Source: an uncultured Selenomonadaceae bacterium (GTDB lineage: Bacteria; Bacillota; Negativicutes; Selenomonadales; Selenomonadaceae). From it: DNA of 64,000 nucleotides. Where the stretch lies: NCBI GenBank assembly GCA_905233135.1, contig CAJOCQ010000011.1:1-64000 (forward strand). Direction: 5' to 3'. The translations under genes were made by a program, and so were the position numbers. Shown here one piece after another: positions 43,717 through 51,963 of the stretch. The notes under the pieces were generated by a model that worked only from the letters and a program-made list of their open reading frames with translations, was not told the DNA's origin and searched no databases. Within the stretch, counting starts at the first letter, position 1. Every line of letters begins with the position of its first letter.

Positions 43717-43800
43717 TAAATTGTTCAAAAAACATAACGCCGGAAAATTACGCAGAAATTATAAAACACTCCGGCGGAATTGTCAAAGGAGGTTTTTAAA

Positions 43801-44091
43801 ATGACAAACGTTGAAAGAATGCACGAAGAAAGAATTAACGCACTCGATAAACGCGTGGAAGTTCTTTCGCAAAAAGTCGATGATTTTATTGCAGAAAGTC
43901 GCGCAAATGCTGCGCGTCAAGACGCACGAATGGAAAAATTGGACGAAAAACTGGAAAAGATTAACGAGCGAATTGATTCAAATATTCATCAAATGCGCAA
44001 TATGACAATCGCCTCAATGGTTGGTATCGGCGCAATGGTTTTAAGTTCAGGCGCAATGGCTGTTGCAGTTATAATTGCACTTTTTAAATAA
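43801..44091 (+). CDS. coiled-coil, tail-anchored small membrane protein
   Basis: 96 residues: a long amphipathic heptad helix (about 5-70; NALDKRVEVLSQKVDDFIAE ... ARMEKLDEKLEKINERIDSN) followed by one C-terminal membrane helix (ASMVGIGAMVLSSGAMAVAVIIALF). The architecture resembles phage-type XhlA-like proteins and many bacterial tail-anchored coiled coils; no definite family. ATG 43801 has AAAGGAGG 7 bases upstream. With its own near-consensus promoter and a strong terminator it is an autonomous and probably well-expressed gene. Confidence 0.8.
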   Translation: MTNVERMHEERINALDKRVEVLSQKVDDFIAESRANAARQDARMEKLDEKLEKINERIDSNIHQMRNMTIASMVGIGAMVLSSGAMAVAVIIALFK

Positions 44092-44115
44092 GATTAAAAT
44101 TCGGCAAAAAAATTT

Positions 44116-44145
44116 GGGAAGTGTTTTTTTTACACTTCCCTTTTT
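44116..44145 (+). terminator. terminator between convergent genes
   Basis: GGGAAGTG pairs with CACTTCCC (8 bp) and is followed by TTTTTGTTTG on the plus strand. Confidence 0.8.
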
Positions 44146-44160
44146 GTTTGGAAAAAAATT

Positions 44161-45387
44161 CTAGCTCATCCACGGCGGCAATTTAATTAAGCCGTCGCTG
44201 TCTTGCTTAATATTTTTAGGTTCTTGAGGCATAGGCGTGGGATTTTGGGGTGGTTGCTGATTGGGCATAGGAGTAGGAGGCTTAGGCGGCGCATTAAATC
44301 CCGTACGATTAAAAGACGGGAAAGGCGAAATTGGCGCAGGCGGCGGCGTCATTGGTTGTTGTTGACGATGTTGCTGTTGTTGATGTTGCGTCATTGAAGA
44401 AATAATTGGTGCGCTGAAATTTTCTGCTTCGCCGTCAAAACGCGTTGCAATAATCGTAACGCGCACTGTATCGCCCAAAGATTCGTCAACCGACATACCC
44501 CACATAATTTCGGCGTCCGCGTCAGCGGCTTCTTGAATTGTTGTTGACGCCTCATTAACTTCAAGCATTGTTAAAGCTTCTTCGGAGCCCATTATGTTAA
44601 TTAAAACACTGCGTGCGCCTTGAATATTCGTTTCAAGCAACGGCGAATTAATAGCCGCCTTTGCAGCATTTACGGGAGCTTTTTCGCCCGCCGCTTCGCC
44701 AATTCCGATAAGCGCACTGCCCGAATTACTCATAATCGTTGTTAAGTCGGCGAAGTCCAAATTGACAACGCCGGGCATTGTAATAAGTTGCGAAATACCT
44801 TGAACACTTTGTCTCAAAACGTCGTCGGCAATGCTGAACGCTTGAGTTACGGGCATTTTTTTATCAACAACTTGTAAAAGTTTATCGTTTGGAATAGTAA
44901 TAATTGTATCGACGGAGCGGCGCAAATTGTCAATTCCCATATCGGCATTTCTTTTGCGGCGCGGACCTTCAAAGGTAAAAGGGCGCGTAACAATTCCGAC
45001 AGTCAACGCGCCGAGCTCCTTTGCACAAGCCGCAATGACGGGAGCCGCGCCCGTACCTGTGCCGCCGCCCATTCCCGCTGTTATGAAAACCATATCCGAG
45101 CCTTCAAGGGCTTTAATAATTTCTTCGCGGCTTTCCTGCGCGGCTTGTTCGCCTTTTTCGGGGCGTGCGCCTGCGCCGAGTCCTTTTGTAAGTTTTTCGC
45201 CGATTCTGATTCTGCGCGGAGCTTGCGAAGTCAAAAGGGCTTGCGCGTCAGTATTGACTGCAATAAATTCCACGCCCTCAAGTCCCAATGAAATCATTCG
45301 ATTAACGGCGTTACTGCCGCCGCCGCCCACGCCAATTACTTTTATTTTGGCAAGCGAATTTAAACTTGTATCTTCAATTTCAAACAA
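44161..45387 (-). CDS. ftsZ: cell division protein FtsZ
   Basis: A 408-residue tubulin-like GTPase that forms the division ring. [19 protein letters not shown] opens the GTPase domain; the tubulin signature is [38 protein letters not shown] follows. After about residue 320 comes a Gln/Pro-rich linker ([18 protein letters not shown] and following), then the conserved C-terminal peptide LIKLPPWMS that binds membrane anchors. The start is TTG 45387 with a GGGGG stretch upstream. ftsA is not adjacent; the upstream neighbours in the same direction are sbp, DUF881 and ftsQ. Confidence 0.97.
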   Translation of the reverse strand: MFEIEDTSLNSLAKIKVIGVGGGGSNAVNRMISLGLEGVEFIAVNTDAQALLTSQAPRRIRIGEKLTKGLGAGARPEKGEQAAQESREEIIKALEGSDMVFITAGMGGGTGTGAAPVIAACAKELGALTVGIVTRPFTFEGPRRKRNADMGIDNLRRSVDTIITIPNDKLLQVVDKKMPVTQAFSIADDVLRQSVQGISQLITMPGVVNLDFADLTTIMSNSGSALIGIGEAAGEKAPVNAAKAAINSPLLETNIQGARSVLINIMGSEEALTMLEVNEASTTIQEAADADAEIMWGMSVDESLGDTVRVTIIATRFDGEAENFSAPIISSMTQHQQQQHRQQQPMTPPPAPISPFPSFNRTGFNAPPKPPTPMPNQQPPQNPTPMPQEPKNIKQDSDGLIKLPPWMS

Positions 45388-45520
45388 ATTTCATTCCCCC
45401 ACATCTTGAATTTTATAATCGAAAATTTTTTTCATCTAATTTTAAAACATTGCAATTTATTTTACTATAAAAATTTCATTTATGCTATAGCAACTAAAAA
45501 AAATATTCAAGCCGCTTATT

Positions 45521-45627
45521 TTAGGGAACCAAGGCACCAAGGAGAGCAATGCTCCTACTCGTCGCATTGCAAGGGAACTAGTGAAATTTCACTAATCCCT
45601 AATCTCTGGAACATCGGAACCCTTTAA
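45521..45627. repeat. family B phrase-palindrome with inner hairpin
   Basis: GGGAACCAAGGCACCAAGG on the left and CTCTGGAACATCGGAACCC on the right, with TAGTGAAATTTCACTA and GCAATGC/GCATTGC hairpins in between. It is the largest copy of the family and lies between sbp and ftsZ. The rest of this 241-base gap is AT-rich; a TTGCTA/TATAGT pair on the minus strand could be an ftsZ promoter. Confidence 0.6.
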
Positions 45628-45628
45628 A

Positions 45629-45955
45629 TTAAGCCGCATATTTTTTCAGAAAAAATTTTTTTACCGCAGAAATATTTTTAAAAATTCTCCAGCCGAAAAT
45701 CAACAGCGCAATATAGTATAAATCAATTTTAAAAAAATTTCCCAACAAAATTAATATGAGTCCAAAAATTAAATTAGTGAAAAAACCGCTGATTAAAATT
45801 TTATCACTGAAAATTAAATTAAGTTTCGCCGCAATTCCGCCGCAAATTGAATCAATCGCCGCCAAAATTATTACTGCAGAAAATTTTTCGTCAAGCGGCA
45901 CTTGCAGCGCGTACCCTAAAAAAAATCCCGCCGCCAATCCTGCTAACGCCTTCAT
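45629..45955 (-). CDS. sbp: small basic protein (Sbp, DUF1290 family)
   Basis: A 108-residue protein with three or four membrane helices: LAGLAAGFFLGYALQVPLDEKFSAVIILAAIDSICGGIAAKL is the DUF1290 core. Found near ftsZ in many Firmicutes and Actinobacteria; role unknown, presumed divisome related. It overlaps the DUF881 gene by 4 bases. A basic tail (SAVKKFFLKKYAA) is as expected. Confidence 0.9.
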   Translation of the reverse strand: MKALAGLAAGFFLGYALQVPLDEKFSAVIILAAIDSICGGIAAKLNLIFSDKILISGFFTNLIFGLILILLGNFFKIDLYYIALLIFGWRIFKNISAVKKFFLKKYAA

Positions 45956-46656
45956 AAATTTTTCTCCTCAACAAGTTGGGCGAATTGGTGGCGAAATTCT
46001 CCCTTGTACGGCGGAATATAAACATTTTCCACGCTTTGCACTTCGATTTGAATCCCCCAAACTTTTAAAGCATCTTCAACGCCGCCGCGCATTTTTATTG
46101 AATTTTCCAGCGAACTTTTATCGCCGATAGCAATAATTTCAAAGGGCGGCGCAGAGCGAACATTATTAACAGAAAGCGTAGGACCCGCGCAACGAATTTC
46201 ACTTGTTGCAGTCAATCTTTGCCCGTTAATGGAAATTGCCTCCGCGCCCGCCGCGCGCAATTCGTTTATAATCCTCAAAATATCTTCGTCGTGAATAACG
46301 TACAAGTTGGGATTTTCGCCCTTGCGAATATCGCTTTTGCTGTCGTCCATTCGCACAATTACGCCGCTGCCTTCAAGTGCGGTTAAGCCCGCTTGCATTC
46401 GCAAATTTTCCATTGTAACGAGTTCTTCGGGCGAAACTTCATATTCTTTTTGCAACGTCAAAAGTTGCAGTTTAAGTTCTTCGCGTTCTCTTTGAACTTT
46501 CAAAATTTCTGTTGAAAGTTCTTCAATTCGTTTATCGGGCGGCAAGGTGTCAGTTTCTTTTTCCTGCTTAAATTCGATTGAAAGGATAAATCCTACAATC
46601 ACGCAGATAAAAGTTATTGACCAGCCTTCGCCCCAAATGTGTCGAAGTTTTTTCAT
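45952..46656 (-). CDS. DUF881 family membrane-anchored protein
   Basis: 234 residues: short cytoplasmic start, one membrane helix (SITFICVIVGFILSI), a coiled coil (RIEELSTEILKVQREREELKLQLLTLQKEYE) and an extracytoplasmic DUF881 domain (ALEGSGVIVRMDDS ... VIHDEDILRIINELRAAGAEAISINGQRL ... RSAPPFEIIAIGD). Usually encoded with sbp between ftsQ and ftsZ, as here. The family may act in division or envelope synthesis; no activity is known. Confidence 0.9.
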   Translation of the reverse strand: MKKLRHIWGEGWSITFICVIVGFILSIEFKQEKETDTLPPDKRIEELSTEILKVQREREELKLQLLTLQKEYEVSPEELVTMENLRMQAGLTALEGSGVIVRMDDSKSDIRKGENPNLYVIHDEDILRIINELRAAGAEAISINGQRLTATSEIRCAGPTLSVNNVRSAPPFEIIAIGDKSSLENSIKMRGGVEDALKVWGIQIEVQSVENVYIPPYKGEFRHQFAQLVEEKNL

Positions 46657-46673
46657 AAAAAATTCCCTTCGGT

Positions 46674-46746
46674 TTTTAAGGGTTCCAAGGTTCCAGGGAA
46701 GAGAGATTTTCCCTGGTTCCCTAGAACCCTATTTCCTTTGTTCCTT
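46674..46746. repeat. family B phrase-palindrome (GGTTCCAAGG type)
   Basis: AGGGTTCCAAGGTTCCAGGGA on one side and TCCCTGGTTCCCTAGAACCCT on the other give a nearly perfect long hairpin between ftsQ and the DUF881 gene. Confidence 0.7.
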
Positions 46747-46749
46747 AAA

Positions 46750-47490
46750 TTATTGAGCAAGTTTGATAAATGGCGCGGTGTAATTAAAATCTACATATTC
46801 GACTTCGTGCGGGTTGTTATCCAAATCTCTTAAAAAATCGTCAACAAGGTGCGCCTTTTCGTCCAGCCGTTCCATTTTGCCAATACGAATTTGAACTGCT
46901 TGTTCGGTATCGGTGTAGGCAACAACATAATCAGCTGCAACTATAGCAACTTCAGAAAGTTTATTCAACGATTCGGGCGCGAGTTTCTGCAGAAATTCCA
47001 AAATCTTTTTAACCAAATCGTCGTCAACTTCATCGCCAATATATTTATCTTGAACTTGTGCGCCTGTTATCATTGGAATTTTCATTTCGCGCAGATTTTT
47101 ATAGCTGTCGAGAATTTTGCCGCTTTTATCCAAATCCAAATAGCCGTAATCGCAAACGATAGTTGCAAGCGGTTTTCTTTCCTTCAAAGTAACTTCAATG
47201 GTATTCGGGACAATTCGGCGCACTGTTACGCTTTCAATGCGCAAATCTTTAGAAAGGCGCGTGGTTATGTCATTTGTTTCAAGTTGGAAAATTGGCTCAC
47301 CGATATAAATATTTCCAACTTTTAAAATATCTTCGACTGTCAATTTTTCCGCGCCGATTAGTTTTACTTCTTTGAGCGTAAAAAATGGCACGTACACGAA
47401 AAAGCCCAAAATTGCGCCGACGATTATCAAAAATACTATTCCCTTAAAAAGCCTGCGCCCGCTTCGTCGAACTCGTCTTATTTTTGCCAA
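46750..47490 (-). CDS. ftsQ: cell division protein FtsQ/DivIB
   Basis: A 246-residue bitopic divisome protein. A very basic start (KIRRVRRSGRRLFK), one membrane helix (GIVFLIIVGAILGFFVYV), a POTRA domain (FFTLKEVKLIGAEKLTVEDILKVGNIYIG ... DLRIESVTVRRIVPNTIEVTLKERKPLATI) and the FtsQ domain ending in EVEYVDFNYTAPFIKL. It scaffolds FtsL/FtsB. It lies downstream of murC-ddl, separated by a family A element, and upstream of DUF881-sbp-ftsZ. Confidence 0.9.
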   Translation of the reverse strand: MAKIRRVRRSGRRLFKGIVFLIIVGAILGFFVYVPFFTLKEVKLIGAEKLTVEDILKVGNIYIGEPIFQLETNDITTRLSKDLRIESVTVRRIVPNTIEVTLKERKPLATIVCDYGYLDLDKSGKILDSYKNLREMKIPMITGAQVQDKYIGDEVDDDLVKKILEFLQKLAPESLNKLSEVAIVAADYVVAYTDTEQAVQIRIGKMERLDEKAHLVDDFLRDLDNNPHEVEYVDFNYTAPFIKLAQ

Positions 47491-47535
47491 TTTTTTTAGC
47501 TCCTTAAAGTTTTTTTCATTTAATTTAAAGTTTAT

Positions 47536-47822
47536 TTTTTAAATGTTCTTTTCTTTTTCCAAAGCAAAAAAGAAAAGAACCAAAAGAAAAGTGCTTTTAT
47601 CGCCCGTCAGGGCCGCTCGGTTTAAATACGCTCTTGGTAACTCGTGGCCCCCTTTGGGGCCTCTAGTTTTTCCGACGCTTCAACATTACCGCAAGCTGCG
47701 GCTTTAGTGACGGGCGGATATTACATTAGCGAGTTGCAATTTCAATTTTATAAAGTAGCAAGTGCCGCGCGTCCTGCGCGAGGTGTTACGGGGCGCACGT
47801 CCTGTGCGCCCCCTAGTCTTTA
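47536..47822. repeat. family A intergenic element (plus orientation, long copy)
   Basis: The polypyrimidine/polypurine hairpin (TTCTTTTCTTTTTCC, AAAAAAGAAAAGAACC) is followed by CGCCCGTCA (47601-47609) pairing with TGACGGGCG (47708-47716), an inner GGCCCCCTTTGGGGCC hairpin, GCAAGCTGCGGC, then GCGCGTCCTGCGCG and GGGCGCACGTCCTGTGCGCCC. It occupies the 350-base gap between murC-ddl and ftsQ; no gene is seen there. Confidence 0.75.
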
Positions 47823-47840
47823 GGCTTTATTCCTTAGCCT

Positions 47841-50159
47841 TTAAAAATCTGCCAACGCCAAAATTTTTTCGCACAGTTCGGGAAATTCAATACCCGCCGC
47901 GCGCGCCGCGTCCGGTACAAGTGAAGTTTCTGTCATTCCCGGAACTGAATTTACTTCGATAACGTAGGGAATATTGTTTTCAGAGAGCATAACATCAACA
48001 CGCGCAACGCCCGCGCACTTGCAAATTTTGAAGGCGTTGACTGCCGCCGCTTGAACTTTTTCGGTTAATTCGGCGGAAATTTCAGCGGGGCAAATGTGCG
48101 TTGACGCGCCTTTCTTGTACTTCGTTTCGTAGTCATAACGCCCCGTTACAGTTGTAATTTCGATAACGGGCAAAGCCTGCGCCTTGTCTTCATTGCCGCA
48201 AACTGCAACCGTTAATTCGCGCCCGCTTATATATTCCTCAACCAAAATTTCATCGCCGTATTTGAAAGAATTTTCTATTGCAGGCGAAATATCTTCCGCG
48301 CGTTCAACAATTTCAACACCAATGCTTGAGCCTTGATTCGACGCCTTAATTACAACGGGCAAGCCGAATTTTTCTTCAACTTTTTTTGCAAGCGTTTCGT
48401 TTTTGTCGGCAATTCGATAAACTTCAAATTTCGGCGTGGTGATATTTGCGAAAGTCAACATTCTTTTTGTAGCAACTTTATCCATCGTCAACGCGGCGGC
48501 TAAAACGCCCGAGCCCGTGTATTTAATGCCGAGCATATCCAAAGTACCTTGCAGGAGCCCGTCTTCGCCGTAAAGCCCGTGAACTGCGTTAAAAACAATT
48601 CCGCAATTCGTGGTTAAAATATCTGCCGCAAAAGTTTTCGGATTTAGTTCCATTGTTTCAACGTTATAATTTTTCGACTTCAGCGCGTCAGCAATGGCTT
48701 TACCAGTCCTGCGCGAAACTTCAGCTTCAGTTGAAGTGCCGCCCATTACTACAACAATTTTACTGCGTTGACGTTGCTTTTTTAAAAGTTCAATAAGTTC
48801 TTCGCCCGTTTTATAAATATCGCCCGCGCCCATTGTAATTACCAAATCGCCCGTCACAACATTATCAAGCAGGTATTCTGCAATTTTTTCGCGTTCGGGA
48901 ATGTAGGAAATTTCTTGATTGTTATTCAAAACTTGTTCCAAAATAGATTCGCCGCTGATGCCTTCAATTTTTTCTTCGCCGGCAGAATAAATATCTGTCA
49001 ACACCAATAAATCAGCGTCAACAAATGCGTTTGCAAATTCTTTCAATAAGAGTTTTGTGCGCGTGTAACGGTGCGGTTGAAAAACGCAGACAACGCGGCG
49101 GGGATTAGTTTCACGCGCCGCCTTTAAAGTTGCCGCAATTTCCGTCGGGTGGTGCGCGTAATCGTCAACAATCCAAATACTTCTGACATTGCCTTTAGTT
49201 TGAAAGCGGCGTTTAGCCCCGTGAAATTTTCCGAGCGCGTCAACAATCTTTGAAAATTCCACGCCAATTTCAGTAGCAGTTGCAATGGTTGCAAGTGCGT
49301 TTAAAACATTGTGCCGCCCGTGAATTGCAAGTTGCACTCTGCCCAAAAGTTTTTCGCCCTTGAAAGTGTCAAAACTTACACCATTAACGCCGCTGTAAAT
49401 ATTTTTTGCGGTAAAATCTGCCGCGTTGTCAATCCCGTATGAAATAACTTTGCGCTTAATCTTTTCGGCAAGTTCGCGCAGGGGTTCATTGTCGAAACAA
49501 AGAACTGCAACGCCTTTTTCTGCGTCAAGATTTTCCAAAAAAATTTTAAACGCCGCGCGAATTTTTTCAACGGTGCCGTAATGATCCAAGTGGTCGTCTT
49601 CAATATTTGTAACAACGGCTATTGCAGGTTTCAATTTTATAAAAGAGCCGTCGCTCTCGTCAGCTTCAGAAACAAGATAATCACTTTTGCCCAAAATTGC
49701 GCTCGTACCCAAATCAGAACTTTCGCCGCCAATGACAAAAGACGGGTCAACGCCCGCGCAGTGCAACACAAAGCCAATCATTGAAGTTGTAGTAGTTTTG
49801 CCGTGCGAGCCTGCAACTGCTATACCTTTTTTGGAATTAACCAACATTGCGTTAATATCGGAGCGGTGCAGTTTCGGGATATTCAATTCAGCGGCTTTTA
49901 AAATTTCGGGGTTATCTTGCGGAATTGCGGAAGAATAAACTATTGCGTCAATGTCATTTGAAATATTTTCGGCAGCGTGCCCAATGAAAATTTTTGCGCC
50001 GAGCTTTTTGAGCATTTCGACGTTGGAAGAGTCCGCGCAATCCGAGCCGCTTATTTCGTAGCCTGATTCAATCAAAATTTTGGCAAGCGCACTCATTCCC
50101 GCGCCGCCTATTCCTACAAAGTGAAATTTTTTTAAATTAAGCATATCGCTGAATTTCAA
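47841..50159 (-). CDS. murC-ddl: fused UDP-N-acetylmuramate-L-alanine ligase / D-alanine-D-alanine ligase
   Basis: A 772-residue bifunctional peptidoglycan enzyme. Residues about 1-455 are MurC: FVGIGGAGMSALAKIL, the ATP loop VAGSHGKTTTTSMIG, SEADESDGSF, TNIEDDHLDHYG, VDDYAHHPTEIAATLKA and FQPHRYTRTK. From about 465 comes Ddl: VVVMGGTSTEAEVSRRTG, VFNAVHGLYGEDGLLQG, YTGSGVLAAALTMDK, VVIKASNQGSSIGV, YDYETKYKKGAST and VIEVNSVPGMTETS. All expected motifs of both are present, so both halves look active. The start is TTG 50159 after GGGAGG. MurC-Ddl fusions are known from chlamydiae; separate genes are the rule in most Firmicutes. murB is absent nearby. Confidence 0.95.
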   Translation of the reverse strand: MKFSDMLNLKKFHFVGIGGAGMSALAKILIESGYEISGSDCADSSNVEMLKKLGAKIFIGHAAENISNDIDAIVYSSAIPQDNPEILKAAELNIPKLHRSDINAMLVNSKKGIAVAGSHGKTTTTSMIGFVLHCAGVDPSFVIGGESSDLGTSAILGKSDYLVSEADESDGSFIKLKPAIAVVTNIEDDHLDHYGTVEKIRAAFKIFLENLDAEKGVAVLCFDNEPLRELAEKIKRKVISYGIDNAADFTAKNIYSGVNGVSFDTFKGEKLLGRVQLAIHGRHNVLNALATIATATEIGVEFSKIVDALGKFHGAKRRFQTKGNVRSIWIVDDYAHHPTEIAATLKAARETNPRRVVCVFQPHRYTRTKLLLKEFANAFVDADLLVLTDIYSAGEEKIEGISGESILEQVLNNNQEISYIPEREKIAEYLLDNVVTGDLVITMGAGDIYKTGEELIELLKKQRQRSKIVVVMGGTSTEAEVSRRTGKAIADALKSKNYNVETMELNPKTFAADILTTNCGIVFNAVHGLYGEDGLLQGTLDMLGIKYTGSGVLAAALTMDKVATKRMLTFANITTPKFEVYRIADKNETLAKKVEEKFGLPVVIKASNQGSSIGVEIVERAEDISPAIENSFKYGDEILVEEYISGRELTVAVCGNEDKAQALPVIEITTVTGRYDYETKYKKGASTHICPAEISAELTEKVQAAAVNAFKICKCAGVARVDVMLSENNIPYVIEVNSVPGMTETSLVPDAARAAGIEFPELCEKILALADF

Positions 50160-50177
50160 AATTTTTTCCTCCCAAGT

Positions 50178-51962
50178 TTAAATTTTTATAATTAAATTAT
50201 TCATTTTCAAAACGTTAATGTATTTAAATTCGGTTGCCATTTGGCTGACAAGTTTTATACCTATATGAGCGGCGGGGTCTTTGGAATAATAAATTTCGTG
50301 CCATTTTTTGGGATTGAACGTGCGGCAATCGTCACGAATCCTGACAATTACATTTTCGCCGCTGATTATAATTCTTATGTCAATAGAATATAATTGCTTG
50401 CCGTCAAAGCCGTATTCAATAATATTGTTTACCATCTCCTCAACGCAAATTGCGGCGTACAAACTTTTTTTCTTGTTGACGTTGTGACTTTCGCAAAAAG
50501 TTTTTATCTTTCTTGATATTTGCAGGACTTCGTTTTTTTCGGTTATGCTGATGTTAAATTGAGAATTTTCTTCAACGTCAAAATCTTTTGGCAGTAATAA
50601 AATATTCTCAAGCTTGAAAGTAATTTTTTTGTTATAGTACCAAACGCCGATAATTAAAGCCGCCAACATTACAACGTTGTTTAACAAAACAGTTATCCAA
50701 ATTCCCGTCATTCCAAAATACGGAGTCAAAATTAATGCAAGCGGCGCAATGAATAAAATATTATTTGAAAACGCAATAAGGTTTACAAGTTTAAATCTGC
50801 CGCACGCTTGGTAAAAATATTGCAACAATACAATCAGCGTTATAAAAATTACACTGCCCGCCATAAAGTACAAGCCTTCAATAACCATATCAAAAACGCC
50901 TTCGGCACTGTTGCCGGTGTAAACTCCCGCTATTGCAGGAGCCGCCAAAATTAAAATTATCGTAAGTGTCGACGCAACTAACGCCGAAGATCTTAACGCA
51001 ACTGTTACAAGTCGCAAAATAGAATTTTTATCTTTTTCGCCGACGAGAATACCTGCAATCATTTGATTTGTTGACGCTATTGCTTTTGGAAATGCCTCAA
51101 CCATTGAAAAAATATTGTTAAAAATTGCAACCGCCGCAACGCCGGCACTGCCGCCCGCGCCCAATGCAACATAATTTAATAAGCCGCTCTGCAACATTGA
51201 CGCGCCGCGCCCAAGTAAAATTGGCGAGCCGTTTAAAAACATTCCGCGCAAATCAGAAATTTTAATATCTGCAAATGAAAATTTAAAAGTTGAATCAGGC
51301 TTGCGAAAGTGCAAAAGTAAAAACGACAACGCCAGCCAATAACTTACAGCCGTTGCAATTCCAATTTCCCACATTCCGCCGTCGAAATAAAATATTGCAA
51401 TTAAATCGCCCAAAACATTTGCCGCGCTTAAAATTGAAATCGCTTTAACGGCGCGGGCTCTGTCGCTGTCAAGTTGCATTACAGGCGTTAAAAGTGTAAC
51501 TGCCGCCATTGCGGGCAGTCCCAATGAATAGGCTTGAAAATAATTTATTGTTTCTGCGCGAATAATTCCGAAATTTTCAGTTGCGCCGAGTATATCTGCA
51601 ATTTTTTCGGGTACAACAAAAAAAATTATTATAAAAAATATTGATAAGGCAACTGCAATACTTACGGCAAGCGAAAAAATCCCGTTCGCTTCATCCAATT
51701 TACCTTTGCCTAATTTTTGACTGCAGAGAATTTGCATTCCCAACATTAAAACATTTGGCAGAATTGCGGTAAATTTTTGTAACGGCGTAGTAAAACCGAA
51801 CGCCGCCATTGAATCCGCGCCGAGCATATTTCCGATAATTATACCGTCAATAACATTTCCAATCGTGGTTGCCAACATTGACATCAGCAAAACAAAAAAT
51901 GTACTTCTGTATAATCTTGCAACAATATCTTTTTTGTACTTTCGTAATTCAAAATTTTGCAA
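50178..51962 (-). CDS. MATE-family transporter fused to an RsbW-like ATPase domain
   Basis: 594 residues. About 1-445 is a 12-helix MATE/MOP transporter (IGNVIDGIIIGNMLGADSMAAFGFTTPL, LGMQILCSQKLGKGKLDEANGIFS, LNGSPILLGRGASMLQSGLLNY, NQMIAGILVGEKDKNSI). About 460-594 is a GHKL/HATPase domain of anti-sigma (RsbW/SpoIIAB) type: KSLYAAICVEEMVNNIIEYGF (N-box), VIVRIRDDCRTFNPKKW (G1-like) and AAHIGIKLVSQMATEFKYINVLKMNN. The start is TTG 51962, one base after the stop of the LptF/G-type gene, so it closes the LPS-export transcript. Role unknown; a transporter whose cytoplasmic domain phosphorylates or binds a partner is one reading. Confidence 0.85.
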   Translation of the reverse strand: MQNFELRKYKKDIVARLYRSTFFVLLMSMLATTIGNVIDGIIIGNMLGADSMAAFGFTTPLQKFTAILPNVLMLGMQILCSQKLGKGKLDEANGIFSLAVSIAVALSIFFIIIFFVVPEKIADILGATENFGIIRAETINYFQAYSLGLPAMAAVTLLTPVMQLDSDRARAVKAISILSAANVLGDLIAIFYFDGGMWEIGIATAVSYWLALSFLLLHFRKPDSTFKFSFADIKISDLRGMFLNGSPILLGRGASMLQSGLLNYVALGAGGSAGVAAVAIFNNIFSMVEAFPKAIASTNQMIAGILVGEKDKNSILRLVTVALRSSALVASTLTIILILAAPAIAGVYTGNSAEGVFDMVIEGLYFMAGSVIFITLIVLLQYFYQACGRFKLVNLIAFSNNILFIAPLALILTPYFGMTGIWITVLLNNVVMLAALIIGVWYYNKKITFKLENILLLPKDFDVEENSQFNISITEKNEVLQISRKIKTFCESHNVNKKKSLYAAICVEEMVNNIIEYGFDGKQLYSIDIRIIISGENVIVRIRDDCRTFNPKKWHEIYYSKDPAAHIGIKLVSQMATEFKYINVLKMNNLIIKI

Positions 51963-51963
51963 G

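Noticed and set aside
44203-44397. Arginine-rich plus-strand ORF opposite ftsZ
   Set aside because: Mirror of the Gln/Pro-rich FtsZ linker; low-complexity artefact.
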